Positions 34,341 to 43,006 of a DNA stretch of 64,000 nucleotides are shown piece after piece. Origin of the DNA: Pseudomonas viridiflava (lineage in GTDB: Bacteria; Pseudomonadota; Gammaproteobacteria; Pseudomonadales; Pseudomonadaceae); assembly GCF_900601905.1 (NCBI RefSeq), contig NZ_UWFA01000416.1:186001-250000 (forward strand), read 5' to 3'. The notes below the pieces were generated by a model, which had not been told where the DNA came from, searched no databases, and saw nothing but the letters and a program-made list of their open reading frames with translations. Position 1 is the first letter of the stretch, and each line of letters starts with the position of its first letter. Made by a program: the position numbers and the translations under genes.

Positions 34341-35371
34341 GCCAGGCGCTGAGCGAGTTCCTCGACTGGCGCAAGCACGGCTATGCCGATACGCGAGCGT
34401 TGGGCGAGTGCCTGCAGGCGCTGGTTGACGAAGGGCTGGATCAACTGCCACTCCCCGCCAGCGGTCAGACACTTGACCGCTGGCGCAGTCTGGCCTGCGT
34501 CGCAGGTCATGACCTGGGCTTGTGCAAACTGTATGAGGGCCATACCGATGCATTGGCCATCCTGCAGGAGCTGGGTCTTGATTCGCCAGGTTCGACCTTT
34601 GTCGAGCCGGGCAGTACCTGGGGCATGTGGGCGGCGGAACCGCCACAGGCCAGAGTCCGGGTCAGTGGCACCGGTCAAACGGTAAAGCTGGACGGACGCA
34701 AGGCCTGGTGTTCCGGCGCGGCGGTACTGAGCCACGCGCTGGTCACTTGCTGGAACGAAGCCGGCCAACAGCAATTGGTGGCCGTTGACTTGCGCCAGAC
34801 GGGTGTCAGCATCACGCAGGACGGTTGGCGCGCCGTGGGCATGGCAGCCACCGGCAGCGTCGAGGTGCTGTTCGAAGCGGCGCAGGGCCTGGCCGTCGGC
34901 AAGCACGACGCCTATATCCAGCGTGCAGGCTTCTGGCAAGGCGGCATCGGCATCGCGGCCTGTTGGTATGGCGCGTCAAGGGCCATCGCATCCAGGCTGT
35001 TGCAACACGTTATCAAGCAGGACGAACCCCATGCCCAGGCACATCTGGGTGCGGTTGATACCGCGCTGCACAGCGCAATGAACGTCTTGCACCACGCAGC
35101 ACAGTGTATCGATCAAGCCCCTGGCGACGACGCCGAGTTACTCGCCCGCCGCAGTCGGGCGGCCATCGAACACAGCGCTGAACAGATTATTTTCCACGTT
35201 GGTCACGCCCTGGGCGCAGGTCCTTATTGCAAGGACGCGCACTTTGCCCGGCTGCTGGCCGACCTACCGGTTTTTTTACGTCAGAGCCATGCCGAGCGGG
35301 ATTTGGCAGCGCTCGGACGGCTTTGCTCAACCCAGACCGCAACACCGCCCTCAAGGACATGGATGTTATGA
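34337..35371 (+). CDS. Acyl-CoA-dehydrogenase-fold protein, divergent
   Basis: The 344-aa protein has the acyl-CoA dehydrogenase fold in degenerate form: an N-terminal helical part, a central beta-barrel (VRVSGTGQTVKLDGRKAWCSGA, a flavin-side motif) and a C-terminal helical bundle ending RQSHAERDLAALG. The usual catalytic Glu region (HGGxGY) of dehydrogenases is not seen. The protein may therefore be a flavin oxidase or monooxygenase, or act without acyl-CoA. It begins inside glgX (ATGA) and ends inside the PIG-L gene (ATGA). Tight coupling suggests a fixed ratio with its partners. Confidence 0.8.
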   Translation: MSQALSEFLDWRKHGYADTRALGECLQALVDEGLDQLPLPASGQTLDRWRSLACVAGHDLGLCKLYEGHTDALAILQELGLDSPGSTFVEPGSTWGMWAAEPPQARVRVSGTGQTVKLDGRKAWCSGAAVLSHALVTCWNEAGQQQLVAVDLRQTGVSITQDGWRAVGMAATGSVEVLFEAAQGLAVGKHDAYIQRAGFWQGGIGIAACWYGASRAIASRLLQHVIKQDEPHAQAHLGAVDTALHSAMNVLHHAAQCIDQAPGDDAELLARRSRAAIEHSAEQIIFHVGHALGAGPYCKDAHFARLLADLPVFLRQSHAERDLAALGRLCSTQTATPPSRTWML

Positions 35372-36126
35372 CGGACAACCCGATCACGGGCAGCGGCACC
35401 TCGCTGCACGCCTGGAACAGCTCAAAGAAACTCGCCCAACTGCCAGTGATCAGCGCCGACATGCTGGTGCCCATCAATTCCCGCGCCGTGATTATCGCCC
35501 CGCACCCGGATGACGAAATCCTCGGTTGTGGCGGCCTGATGCGTCAGTTGGCACAACTCGACCGGCCTTTAAAGCTGATTTCGGTAACCGACGGCAGCGC
35601 CAGCCACCCCGGCTCGGATCTCTGGCCTGCTGAACGCCTCAGCGTTATTCGCCCCCAGGAAAGTGCCGAAGCGTTGCGCCGTCTGGACCTGCCGCTGCAC
35701 AGCCTGCAGTGGATACGCGGTGGGTTTGGGGACACCAGCGTCGCCGAGCAGGAAGAAGCGCTGGTCGAATACCTCAAGCGCTATCTGAGCCCGACTGACG
35801 TCGTGTTCGCGACCTGGTCCCTGGATGGCCACGCCGACCACGAAGCCGTCGGCCGCGCGAGTGCCCGAGCGGCAGAAGCGGTTGGCGCACCCTTCCACGA
35901 AGTCCCGATCTGGGCCTGGCACTGGGCGTCTCCCGAAGATGAGCGCCTGCCCTGGGAGCGTGCGCGCAAGGTCTTGCTCGATCCGGTGACCATTGCCCGC
36001 AAGCGTCATGCGGTACACGCCTTCGCCAGCCAGCTTGAAGGCGACCCGCAGATTGGCCTGGCACCCGTGCTGTCGTCGGATGCCATCGAGCGATTGCTGC
36101 AACCTTTTGAAGTGGTGTTTGTGTGA
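35368..36126 (+). CDS. PIG-L/LmbE-family deacetylase
   Basis: The 252-aa protein has the metal-binding signature of the family: AVIIAPHPDDEILGCGG near residue 40, and the distal His region in TWSLDGHADHEAVGRAS. These zinc hydrolases remove N-acetyl groups from GlcNAc-containing lipids, mycothiol and bacillithiol precursors and antibiotics. There is no signal peptide or membrane segment. The start at 35368 gives an ATGA overlap; the ATG at 35359 is too close to the AAGGA ribosome site. It is coupled to the NodS-like gene by GTGA. Confidence 0.88.
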   Translation: MTDNPITGSGTSLHAWNSSKKLAQLPVISADMLVPINSRAVIIAPHPDDEILGCGGLMRQLAQLDRPLKLISVTDGSASHPGSDLWPAERLSVIRPQESAEALRRLDLPLHSLQWIRGGFGDTSVAEQEEALVEYLKRYLSPTDVVFATWSLDGHADHEAVGRASARAAEAVGAPFHEVPIWAWHWASPEDERLPWERARKVLLDPVTIARKRHAVHAFASQLEGDPQIGLAPVLSSDAIERLLQPFEVVFV

Positions 36127-36722
36127 GTGTTGCCGATAGCTATTTCGACGAGCTTTTTCAAGACAATGACGACCCGTGGGCCTTCAAGCAGCGTTGGTAT
36201 GAGCGACGCAAGCGCGCCCTGACCCTCGCAGCCTTGCCCCGGGAACGCTATAGCTCGATTTTCGAGCCGGGGTGCGCCAATGGCGAGCTCAGCGCAGCGC
36301 TCGCCAGCCGCGTCGAACGCCTGCTGGCTTGCGACACGTGCGAGGCTGCCGCAGGCCTGGCAAGCGAGCGTTTGCGTGAGTTCGATCACGTCAGGGTGAT
36401 CCAGGCGCGATTGCCGCAACACTGGCCGGATGAGCGCTTCGACCTGATCGTACTCAGTGAATTGGGTTACTACCTGGACGAAACCGACCTCAACCGCTGG
36501 ATCGATTGCGCCCTCGCCTCGCTCACCGAAAATGGCCAGTTGCTGGCCTGTCATTGGCGACCACGCATCGAAGGCTGCCCGCTGGACGCCGAGCGTGTGC
36601 ACGAGATTCTGGGTCACAGGTTGCAGATGTCCAGGCTGTTTAGCCATCAGGAACCGGATTTCCTCCTCGATCTCTGGAGCCGAGACCCGCAATCCGTTGC
36701 CGAAAAGGAGCTTCTACGATGA
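36123..36722 (+). CDS. NodS-type SAM-dependent methyltransferase
   Basis: The 199-aa class I methyltransferase has the NodS-like N-terminus DDPWAFKQRWYERRKRALTL and AALPRERYSSIFEPGCANGELS, where EPGCANGELS is the SAM-binding motif I. Motif II/III region is RFDLIVLSELGYYLDETDL. Rhizobial NodS N-methylates the deacetylated end of chitin oligomers, after NodB. The start is GTG within the preceding stop (GTGA), and the stop overlaps the GT2 start (ATGA). A deacetylase immediately upstream makes N-methylation of a freshly exposed amine an attractive but unproven reading. Confidence 0.85.
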   Translation: MSVADSYFDELFQDNDDPWAFKQRWYERRKRALTLAALPRERYSSIFEPGCANGELSAALASRVERLLACDTCEAAAGLASERLREFDHVRVIQARLPQHWPDERFDLIVLSELGYYLDETDLNRWIDCALASLTENGQLLACHWRPRIEGCPLDAERVHEILGHRLQMSRLFSHQEPDFLLDLWSRDPQSVAEKELLR

Positions 36723-37372
36723 TTGGCGTGTTGATACCCGCGCACAACGAAGAGCAGCTGCTGGGTGAGTGTCTGCGCACGGTCTTGGCAGCAGGCAGGC
36801 ATCCGGCGCTTGCCCGGGAGCAAGTGCTGATCCTGGTGGTGCTGGATAGCTGCACCGATGGCTCGGCCCATGTCGCGCGGCAACATGACGTTGAAACACT
36901 TGAAGTGTCGGTGCGCAACGTCGGTCAGGCGCGTGCAGCGGGGGCGTCATTGCTACTGGAGCGCGGTGCTCGCTGGATTGCCTGCACCGATGGCGACAGC
37001 ACTGTCGCGCCCGACTGGCTGGTTGAGCAGCTGGCGCTGGATGCCGATGCGGTCTGCGGCACTGTCACTCCCGGTCAGTGGAGTGATGAAATATCTCTTG
37101 AGGCACAGATTCGTTATCAGCAGCGCTATCAGCAACGAGAGGGTCACCGGCATATTCACGGTGCGAATCTGGGTGTCAGCGCAGTGGCTTACCAAATGGC
37201 AGGCGGCTTCCCACCCTTGGCGTGCCATGAGGACGTGCAGCTGATTCGCCAACTGGAGCTGAGCGGCGCACGCATCGCCTGGAGCTGTCGGCCCCGCGTT
37301 ACCACCAGTACTCGCCTGAATGCCCGCGCCAGCGGCGGATTTGCCGATTACCTGCGCACACTGGCCGATTAA
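36719..37372 (+). CDS. Glycosyltransferase family 2 protein
   Basis: The 217-aa inverting GT-A enzyme shows VLIPAHNEEQLLGECL at the N-terminus, the DxD-like motif in ACTDGDSTVAPDW and the catalytic ED in CHEDVQLIRQLE. It has no membrane segments and is short, so it likely uses a soluble or membrane-surface acceptor rather than a polymerising role. GGAGCT lies upstream and the start overlaps the methyltransferase stop. It is the last gene of the cassette; the next gene is on the other strand. Confidence 0.88.
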   Translation: MIGVLIPAHNEEQLLGECLRTVLAAGRHPALAREQVLILVVLDSCTDGSAHVARQHDVETLEVSVRNVGQARAAGASLLLERGARWIACTDGDSTVAPDWLVEQLALDADAVCGTVTPGQWSDEISLEAQIRYQQRYQQREGHRHIHGANLGVSAVAYQMAGGFPPLACHEDVQLIRQLELSGARIAWSCRPRVTTSTRLNARASGGFADYLRTLAD

Positions 37373-37384
37373 GCAAGGCACCGC

Positions 37385-38425
37385 TCACTGTTGATGAGCG
37401 GTTTGCAGACCGGTGTTGCTCAAGTCAGGCATGCCCAGCGCATCTTCGAAGAAGCGTACGGCTTCGGCGCTCAGGTTGCGGTGAATATCTTCCCGATCCA
37501 CCCCCTCGCGATCATTGCAAAGGATTGGCGCGGTAGACCGCTGCTCGTCGCTGCACGGCGCCATGAACACGAAGTGCCCTGCGCCGGCCAGCAATTTGTA
37601 TTCCGGGGTTTTCGGTAGCTTGCGAGCCAGGGCTTCGGCGTTCTTGTCCACCGCCAGCAATTCATCATCGTCACCGCTGTACAGCAGCACCGGTACATGG
37701 ACGTCCGACAAGGTGTTGCGACCAAACATCAGGGTCAGCGGCGCCATCAGCATCAAGGCACCGACTCGTGGGTCTGCCTGGGCGTGCAAATCATCACGGT
37801 CCAGCAGCAACTCGCCCTGGGTCTTGCAGGCGTCACGGTCCTGAGGGCGCTCGGTGCAATAGGCTTTCAAGCGCTGCAGGTCGGGTTCGGCACCGGCCAG
37901 GATCAGTGCCGTTTCGCCACCGGCGGAATAACCGATCACCCCGACCTGCTCGGCACTCAAATAAGGCGACAGCCTTGGGTCGAGCAATGCGGCGCTGATC
38001 GCTTCCGATATCTGCAGCGGCCGACCATATAGATTGCTGAGGCTGCCCAGACGGCTGTGGTCCAGATCGTTATCACCCGGATGCACCACCGCCACCACCA
38101 CAAACCCCCGGCGAGCTAGAGACGTGGCCAAGTCATGCAAGGCCAGCGGAGTACCGGTGTTGCCATGGGACAGCAGCAGCAACGGAAAACGGCCCATGGC
38201 AATGGCTGCATCGGGGGTCGCATCGATCCAGTAGCCCTGAACCTTGCTGGTGTGCTCTTCATCAGTGGAAGGGTAAAAAGCGATCGCGTGCATCGGCTGG
38301 GAATCCAGCGGGTCGGGGAACGTCAGCGTGTGATAACCCACGCTCCACGGCTCGTTGGCGAGGGCGTGCACCGAAACTATGCCGCTGAACAGGGAAATCA
38401 TCAGTAATGCACAAAGACGTACCAT
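37385..38425 (-). CDS. Secreted alpha/beta hydrolase (platelet-activating-factor acetylhydrolase-like)
   Basis: The 346-aa protein begins with a signal peptide (MVRLCALLMISLFSGIVSVHALA), so it acts outside the cytosol. The alpha/beta-hydrolase nucleophile elbow is GVIGYSAGGETALIL (G-x-S-x-G). The oxyanion strand is FPLLLLSHGNTGTPLALH, the acid Asp is near LLYSGDDDELLAVD, and the catalytic His is in LLAGAGHFVFMAP. The PAF-acetylhydrolase/dienelactone-hydrolase group fits best; the substrate is unknown. The start at 38425 is preceded by AAGGTGGGG; the frame extends to 38452 from a TTG. It is convergent with the GT2 gene. Confidence 0.85.
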   Translation of the reverse strand: MVRLCALLMISLFSGIVSVHALANEPWSVGYHTLTFPDPLDSQPMHAIAFYPSTDEEHTSKVQGYWIDATPDAAIAMGRFPLLLLSHGNTGTPLALHDLATSLARRGFVVVAVVHPGDNDLDHSRLGSLSNLYGRPLQISEAISAALLDPRLSPYLSAEQVGVIGYSAGGETALILAGAEPDLQRLKAYCTERPQDRDACKTQGELLLDRDDLHAQADPRVGALMLMAPLTLMFGRNTLSDVHVPVLLYSGDDDELLAVDKNAEALARKLPKTPEYKLLAGAGHFVFMAPCSDEQRSTAPILCNDREGVDREDIHRNLSAEAVRFFEDALGMPDLSNTGLQTAHQQ

Positions 38426-38762
38426 CGCAAGGCCCCACCTTCGTAATCCCAAATCAACAAACCGAACGCGTCAGCGGCATAAGGACCAGGGCTCCATGCC
38501 CTGGAGCGAACCCTCGCCGTGCTGGCTTACATCAATGAGAGTCGCGATTTGAGGATTAGTGCACAAGGCAGGCCAGATGTTCAGCAAATCGAGCGAAACG
38601 GCTCAGTTAGTGACAGCAGCTGTAATGTCCCAGGACCAGCTGTCATGGCGTAGGAGCGGCTTCAGCCGCGAAGCCAGCGCTGTAAATCTTGCAGCTATGT
38701 CGCTATAGCTGGCCTCTCGCGACTCAAGCCGCTCCTGCGTGCAGATCGGGCGATGCTTTGCG
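38426..38762. other. Gap holding a REPIN and the hydrolase promoter
   Basis: The 337 bases hold no gene. The left half must carry the hydrolase promoter; the right half is the REPIN given separately. Its position downstream of azoR (minus strand) means the repeat may stabilise or end the azoR transcript. Confidence 0.5.
38649..38739. repeat. REPIN (paired inverted REP sequences)
   Basis: CGTAGGAGCGGCTTCAGCCGCGA is matched in inverse orientation by CTCTCGCGACTCAAGCCGCTCCTGCG 40 bases on. This is the GTAGGAGCGGCTT...GCCGC family that recurs at 63018-63108, in extragenic space at a gene end. Confidence 0.8.
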
Positions 38763-39371
38763 TCAGGCTCCAACCAGCTCTTCGGCGATCTGTTTCCGGG
38801 CGGCGGCCATGGCGTTGGCGCGGGGCTCTTCGCCGTATGCCAGGCCGTGGGCGAAAACGAATTTCAGGTCGGTGACGCCAATGAAGCCAAACAGCACTTT
38901 CAGGAAGTCTTCATGGCCCACGCTGCTCGGTTGGCCAACATGTAGCCCGCCTGCGGTGGACACGATGATCACCTGTTTGCCACCACACAGCCCTTGTGCA
39001 CCGGCTTCGGTGTAACGGAAGGTCTGGCCAGCGACGGTGATGCGATCGATCCAGGCCTTGAGCTGGCTCGGGATGGTGAAGTTATACATGGGCGCGCCGA
39101 TGACAACCACGTCAGCCTCCAGAAACTCCTGCAACGTGGCTTCGTTGTTGCTGACTTCCTGCTGCTGGGCAGCATCACGCCCTTCTACCGGAGTACCTGC
39201 CGCGGCCAGTGTGTCCGCTGAAAAGTGCCCCAATGCCTCGCTGGCCAGGTCTCGATAAGTAATCTGCGTACCGCTTTGAGCGGCGCTGAAAGCCTCAACC
39301 ACGCTGCGGCTAAGCTGACGCGAGGCGGAGTGGTCACCGAGGATGCTGGAATCAATGTGCAAGAGTTTCAT
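38763..39371 (-). CDS. azoR: FMN-dependent NADH-azoreductase
   Basis: The 202-aa flavodoxin-fold protein reduces azo dyes and quinones with NADH. It starts [21 protein letters not shown], the FMN phosphate loop, followed by [21 protein letters not shown] and IVSTAGGLH. The start at 39371 follows AGGAAG; the longer frame to 39416 has no ribosome site. It is divergent from a LysR gene that opens 134 bases away, a common regulator-target layout; LysR-type regulators often control such quinone reductases. Confidence 0.95.
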   Translation of the reverse strand: MKLLHIDSSILGDHSASRQLSRSVVEAFSAAQSGTQITYRDLASEALGHFSADTLAAAGTPVEGRDAAQQQEVSNNEATLQEFLEADVVVIGAPMYNFTIPSQLKAWIDRITVAGQTFRYTEAGAQGLCGGKQVIIVSTAGGLHVGQPSSVGHEDFLKVLFGFIGVTDLKFVFAHGLAYGEEPRANAMAAARKQIAEELVGA

Positions 39372-39505
39372 AACAAGACCTTCCTGAATGGGCGTCGCCG
39401 CTGGGCTGGCGAACAAGTGGCGATAATCCTACCCGCCAAACCAATGAGTGATTAGTCGGTAATAATGCGATAGTTTGTCCCATTCACAGGACAGTTGAGC
39501 GTGTC

Positions 39506-40468
39506 ATGCAGGACCTTAACGATCTTTATTACTTCGCCAAAGTGGTTGAGGCCGGAGGTTTTGCTGCCGCCGGCCGGGTGCTGGGGATTCCCAAATCGCG
39601 CCTGTCGCGGCGCATCGCAGAGCTTGAAGCACGCCTGGGCGCCAGCCTGTTGCAGCGGACCACCCGCAAACTGGCCCTGACCGCCGTGGGCGAACGCTAC
39701 CTGGTCCATTGCCAGGCCATGTTGCTGGAAGCCGAAATGGCTGATGAGGCGGTGGCTTCTCTGTCAGCCGAACCACGCGGCAGGCTGCGTGTGTCCTGTC
39801 CGGTGGGGATGGTCCACTGGAACCTGTCGAGCGTGGTCAATGACTTTCTGATTAACCACCCGCTGGTGCAACTGGAGCTGATCCTGGTCAATCGCCGGGT
39901 CGATCTGGTCAATGAAGGCATCGACGTGGCGTTGCGCGTCCGCGATGTCGGCGATGAGGACCCCAACCTGATCGTGCGTCAGCTCTCCCCGGCGCGCGCC
40001 CTGCTGGTCGCCACCCCGGCACTGGTTGCCAACCGCGACATCGAGCACCCGCGCGACCTTGCGCGCCTGCCCGTGCTGGGCGCAGCGGGAGCGGATCGCA
40101 AAGTGCGCTTCCAACTGTTGCACCACGATGGTGAACAGTGCGAGGTTGCGCTGGAGCCACGCCTGGTGGTCGACGATTTTCCGATTCGCAAAAACGCCGC
40201 GCTGCAGGGGCTGGGCTTTACGTTATTGCCATTGATGAACTGCCACGCCGAGCTGGCCAGCGGTCAATTGATTGAGCTATTGCCAGACTGGTCGCTGCCC
40301 GGCGGCAATCTGCAGGCGGCTTACACGCAACGCAGAGGGATGTTGCCAGCCGTGAGGGCGTGGATCGAACATGTCAGCGCAGCGTTCAGCGCCGACTTCG
40401 GCTGGCAGCGCTCCACCTCGCCAGAATATGCACCTGAACCACACGCCGAGGAAAACCATGCTGACTGA
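39506..40468 (+). CDS. LysR-family transcriptional regulator
   Basis: The 320-aa protein has an N-terminal winged helix-turn-helix (LNDLYYFAKVVEAGGFAAAGRVLGIPKSRLSRRIAELEARLGASLL) and an effector-binding type-2 periplasmic fold (residues about 90-300). The sequence is like the LysR subgroup that controls quinone reductases and similar enzymes next door. It faces azoR across a 134-base promoter region, so it probably regulates azoR and itself. The effector is unknown. It overlaps the next gene by 11 bases. Confidence 0.92.
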   Translation: MQDLNDLYYFAKVVEAGGFAAAGRVLGIPKSRLSRRIAELEARLGASLLQRTTRKLALTAVGERYLVHCQAMLLEAEMADEAVASLSAEPRGRLRVSCPVGMVHWNLSSVVNDFLINHPLVQLELILVNRRVDLVNEGIDVALRVRDVGDEDPNLIVRQLSPARALLVATPALVANRDIEHPRDLARLPVLGAAGADRKVRFQLLHHDGEQCEVALEPRLVVDDFPIRKNAALQGLGFTLLPLMNCHAELASGQLIELLPDWSLPGGNLQAAYTQRRGMLPAVRAWIEHVSAAFSADFGWQRSTSPEYAPEPHAEENHAD

Positions 40469-40805
40469 ACACGTCGCGGATTTTTGCCTGCAGTTGCCTG
40501 GCGCCCGGGAAGACTATAAATGGGGGGGTGTACGGGTGTTTTCCGTGGCCGAAAAGAAAATGTTCGCGGTCATGGACCTGGCGGGCAAAGGCTTGTCGTT
40601 CAAGGTCGCGCCGGAATTGTTCCTGGGTTACGTCGATCGCCCAGGGGTCAGGCCGGCACCCTACCTGGCAAGGGCGCACTGGATCAGCGTCGCAGTGCCC
40701 CACTCCCTCAGTGATGAGGAACTGCGGGACCTGCTGACCCGCTCCCATCAATTGGTCGTGGGCAAGCTACCCAAAAAGCAACAGATCGGTTTGAAAGTGT
40801 CGTAG
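40458..40805 (+). CDS. MmcQ/YjbR-family protein
   Basis: The 115-aa protein has the MmcQ/YjbR fold, a small double-wing alpha/beta domain with features of DNA-binding proteins: LPGAREDYKWGGVRVFSVAEKKMFAVMD at the N-terminus and LPHSLSDEELRDLLTRSHQLV at the C-terminus. The start is the ATG at 40458 (GAGGAAAACC upstream), 11 bases inside the LysR stop. Its biological role is not known. It sits on the same transcript as the LysR gene. Confidence 0.85.
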   Translation: MLTEHVADFCLQLPGAREDYKWGGVRVFSVAEKKMFAVMDLAGKGLSFKVAPELFLGYVDRPGVRPAPYLARAHWISVAVPHSLSDEELRDLLTRSHQLVVGKLPKKQQIGLKVS

Positions 40806-40838
40806 GGAGACGGCCTGACACGCCACTTGCGACAGCGG

Positions 40839-41270
40839 TTAGCCGAAATGCCGCGCCAGGTAATTTCCCCCCAGCAGCAACCGGTCAACCCAGAACAGCT
40901 GGTGCAGCAGCACAATCAGCCAGAACACCAGCTGAAACGACACCTTGCGGGTTTTATGCCGCCACACTTGCTGCGCAATCAAAGCGCCCGGCCAGCCGCC
41001 CAGCAGCTCCACCCCATGCAGGACTTTTTCCGGAGTGCGCCAGCCGCCGGCCCTGGCCTGACGTTTGTCCCGCCAGTACAGGAACAGTGCCAGCAGACTC
41101 ATGAGCAAATAGAGGGCCAGTGGTACCCAGTTGGCATTGATCGCCAGCGACCCCGCACCGACCATCGGCAACGCACACACTGCCAGCCACACGAGCCACT
41201 TCAAGCGCACAAAGCGTCGTTGTGGATGGCTGGCGGCAGACTTTTTGTCCGTTCGAATGTGCTGGTTCAT
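40839..41270 (-). CDS. DUF1294 inner-membrane protein
   Basis: The 143-aa protein starts at 41270 (MNQHIRTDKK); the frame is open to 41309. It has a basic N-terminus, two hydrophobic segments (WLVWLAVCALPMVGAG and PLALYLLMSLLALFLYW), the DUF1294 motif (RDKRQARAGGWRTPEKVLHGVELLGGWPGALIAQQ) and a further helix (VFWLIVLLHQLFWVDRLL). In other bacteria this domain is often fused to a cold-shock domain; here it stands alone. It follows uppP by 4 bases, with its ribosome site within the uppP end, so the two are co-expressed. Confidence 0.85.
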   Translation of the reverse strand: MNQHIRTDKKSAASHPQRRFVRLKWLVWLAVCALPMVGAGSLAINANWVPLALYLLMSLLALFLYWRDKRQARAGGWRTPEKVLHGVELLGGWPGALIAQQVWRHKTRKVSFQLVFWLIVLLHQLFWVDRLLLGGNYLARHFG

Positions 41271-41274
41271 CGGC

Positions 41275-42105
41275 TCAGCCTTTGACCGAAGTCCAGTCGA
41301 TCCAACCAAACTGCCAGGTGGCGAGAATCAGCAGGCCAAAGGCGATGCGGTACCAGGCGAACACGGCATAACTGTGGGAGGCGATGAACCTGAGCAAGCC
41401 ACGCACCGCAATCATCGCGAAGATGAACGAGGTGATGAAACCCACTGCAAACACTGGGAAATCCGCTGGCTGGAACAGGTGGTGATACTTATAGCCCGAA
41501 TAAACTGCCGCCCCGACCATGGTCGGCATGGCCAGAAAGAACGAAAACTCAGTGGCCGTCTTGCGTGACAGACCGAACAACAGCCCGCCGATGATGGTCG
41601 AGCCCGAGCGAGATGTCCCGGGGATCATCGCCAGGCACTGGGCACAGCCGACTTTCAAGGCGTCGACCCAGGTCATGTCATCGACGCTCTCGGCATGAAC
41701 GACATGCTCTCGACGCTCGGCCCACAGCATGATCACGCCGCCGATCACCAACGCGGTGGCCACGGTAATCGGGTTGAACAGATACTCGTGGATCCAGTCG
41801 GCAAACAGCACACCCAGCACCACGGCGGGCAGGAAAGCGATCAGCAGATTGACGGTGAAGCGCTGCGCCTCACGCTGTTTAGGCAAGCCGATCACCACGT
41901 CAAGAATCTTGCGCCGAAACTCCCAGACCACCGCCAGAATGGCGCCGAGCTGGATGATGATGTTGAAGGCCATTGCCCGTTCGCCACCAAAATCGATCAA
42001 GTCGGCGACGATGATCTGGTGCCCCGTACTGGAAATCGGCAGAAACTCTGTCAGCCCCTCAACAATCCCGAGAATCAATGCCTGAGCGGCGGTCCAAAGA
42101 TCCAT
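41275..42105 (-). CDS. uppP: Undecaprenyl-diphosphatase (BacA/UppP)
   Basis: The 276-aa multi-pass inner-membrane enzyme converts undecaprenyl pyrophosphate to the monophosphate carrier needed for peptidoglycan and O-antigen. The two catalytic regions are both present: [19 protein letters not shown] (the E..E-like and SSTGH site) and [18 protein letters not shown]. About eight membrane helices can be seen. The start is the ATG at 42105 after GGGGGA; the frame to 42183 is open but has no ribosome site. The gene confers bacitracin tolerance in related bacteria. Confidence 0.96.
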   Translation of the reverse strand: MDLWTAAQALILGIVEGLTEFLPISSTGHQIIVADLIDFGGERAMAFNIIIQLGAILAVVWEFRRKILDVVIGLPKQREAQRFTVNLLIAFLPAVVLGVLFADWIHEYLFNPITVATALVIGGVIMLWAERREHVVHAESVDDMTWVDALKVGCAQCLAMIPGTSRSGSTIIGGLLFGLSRKTATEFSFFLAMPTMVGAAVYSGYKYHHLFQPADFPVFAVGFITSFIFAMIAVRGLLRFIASHSYAVFAWYRIAFGLLILATWQFGWIDWTSVKG

Positions 42106-42468
42106 TATTCCCCCAATGAAGGCCGCGCCTTGCGGTCCTGTAAGTCTTATATTTCTCGATCCCGCGCGACTATACCCGGCCAACGATGAACCGCAGCTGA
42201 ATGCGCGGGCGACGCAGCGCCTGGTAACGGGCGCGGCGATCCTAACAGACCTGCAGCCCCTGCGCTTCCATTGAACCCTGACGCTGCGATGTTGACGCTC
42301 GGCAGGGCCATCGCGCTGCGCGCGCTATCAGCCTGAACCGGTGATACTGCAACGCTTGGGCCCATGCATCCAAGGCATTAAGCGCTTACAATCCACGCCG
42401 CTTTTGCAGAGCATCGCGCTGTCCCTGACTCGCGTTTCAAAATTCCCTCAAACCAAGGAGTGGCAACG
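42106..42468. other. Divergent intergenic region uppP / NadR-type kinase
   Basis: The 363 bases are GC-rich and have no credible gene. It must hold both promoters. TACAAT at 42388-42393 makes a reasonable -10 for the rightward gene but no good -35 is 16-18 bases upstream. Confidence 0.4.
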
Positions 42469-42996
42469 ATGAAGGTTCTGGTGCTGGCGGGCCCCGAATC
42501 CAGCGGCAAAAGCTGGCTGGCGGCAGAGATTCAACACCGCTTCGGTGGCACGCTGGTGGCTGAGTACGTTCGCACGTTCATTGAGCAGCACCAGCGCGAT
42601 ACGGTCTATGCGGACATCCCTGCCATCGTGCAGGGACAACTCGACAGTGAGGATGCCGCCCGAGCCCGCAGCCCTGAGTTGCTGATTCTCGATACGCACT
42701 TGCTGAGCAACAGACTCTGGAGCCTGACCCTGTTCGGCGATTGCCCGGACTGGGTCGAAACGGCCTTGTTGGCGCGCCATTACGATATGCACCTTTTGCT
42801 CTCGCCGGAGGGTGTGCAATGGGTCGGCGACGGACAGCGCTGCCAGCCGGAACTGGCTCAGCGTCAGGCATTTTTTGCGGACAGCCTGCACTGGCTGCAA
42901 CGGCATGGGCAGCCGCATCATGTGATTGCTGGTGATTGGGAACAGCGTCGCGAGCAAGCATTTGCCGCCGTGCAACGCATGCTGAACGGGGGCTGA
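42469..42996 (+). CDS. NadR-type ribosylnicotinamide kinase / AAA ATPase
   Basis: The 175-aa P-loop protein has the Walker A motif VLAGPESSGKSWLAAEIQ. The Arg/Tyr-rich lid region (VAEYVRTFIEQHQ) and the Walker B-like stretch SPELLILDTHLLSNRLWSL are like the C-terminal kinase domain of NadR, which phosphorylates nicotinamide riboside. The adenylyl-transferase and HTH domains of full NadR are absent, as in the separate Pseudomonas protein. Function is inferred from that similarity. The start is the ATG at 42469 with AAGGAG 10 bases upstream; the GTG at 42460 abuts that site. Confidence 0.75.
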   Translation: MKVLVLAGPESSGKSWLAAEIQHRFGGTLVAEYVRTFIEQHQRDTVYADIPAIVQGQLDSEDAARARSPELLILDTHLLSNRLWSLTLFGDCPDWVETALLARHYDMHLLLSPEGVQWVGDGQRCQPELAQRQAFFADSLHWLQRHGQPHHVIAGDWEQRREQAFAAVQRMLNGG

Positions 42997-43006
42997 AGAC
43001 GCGGGC

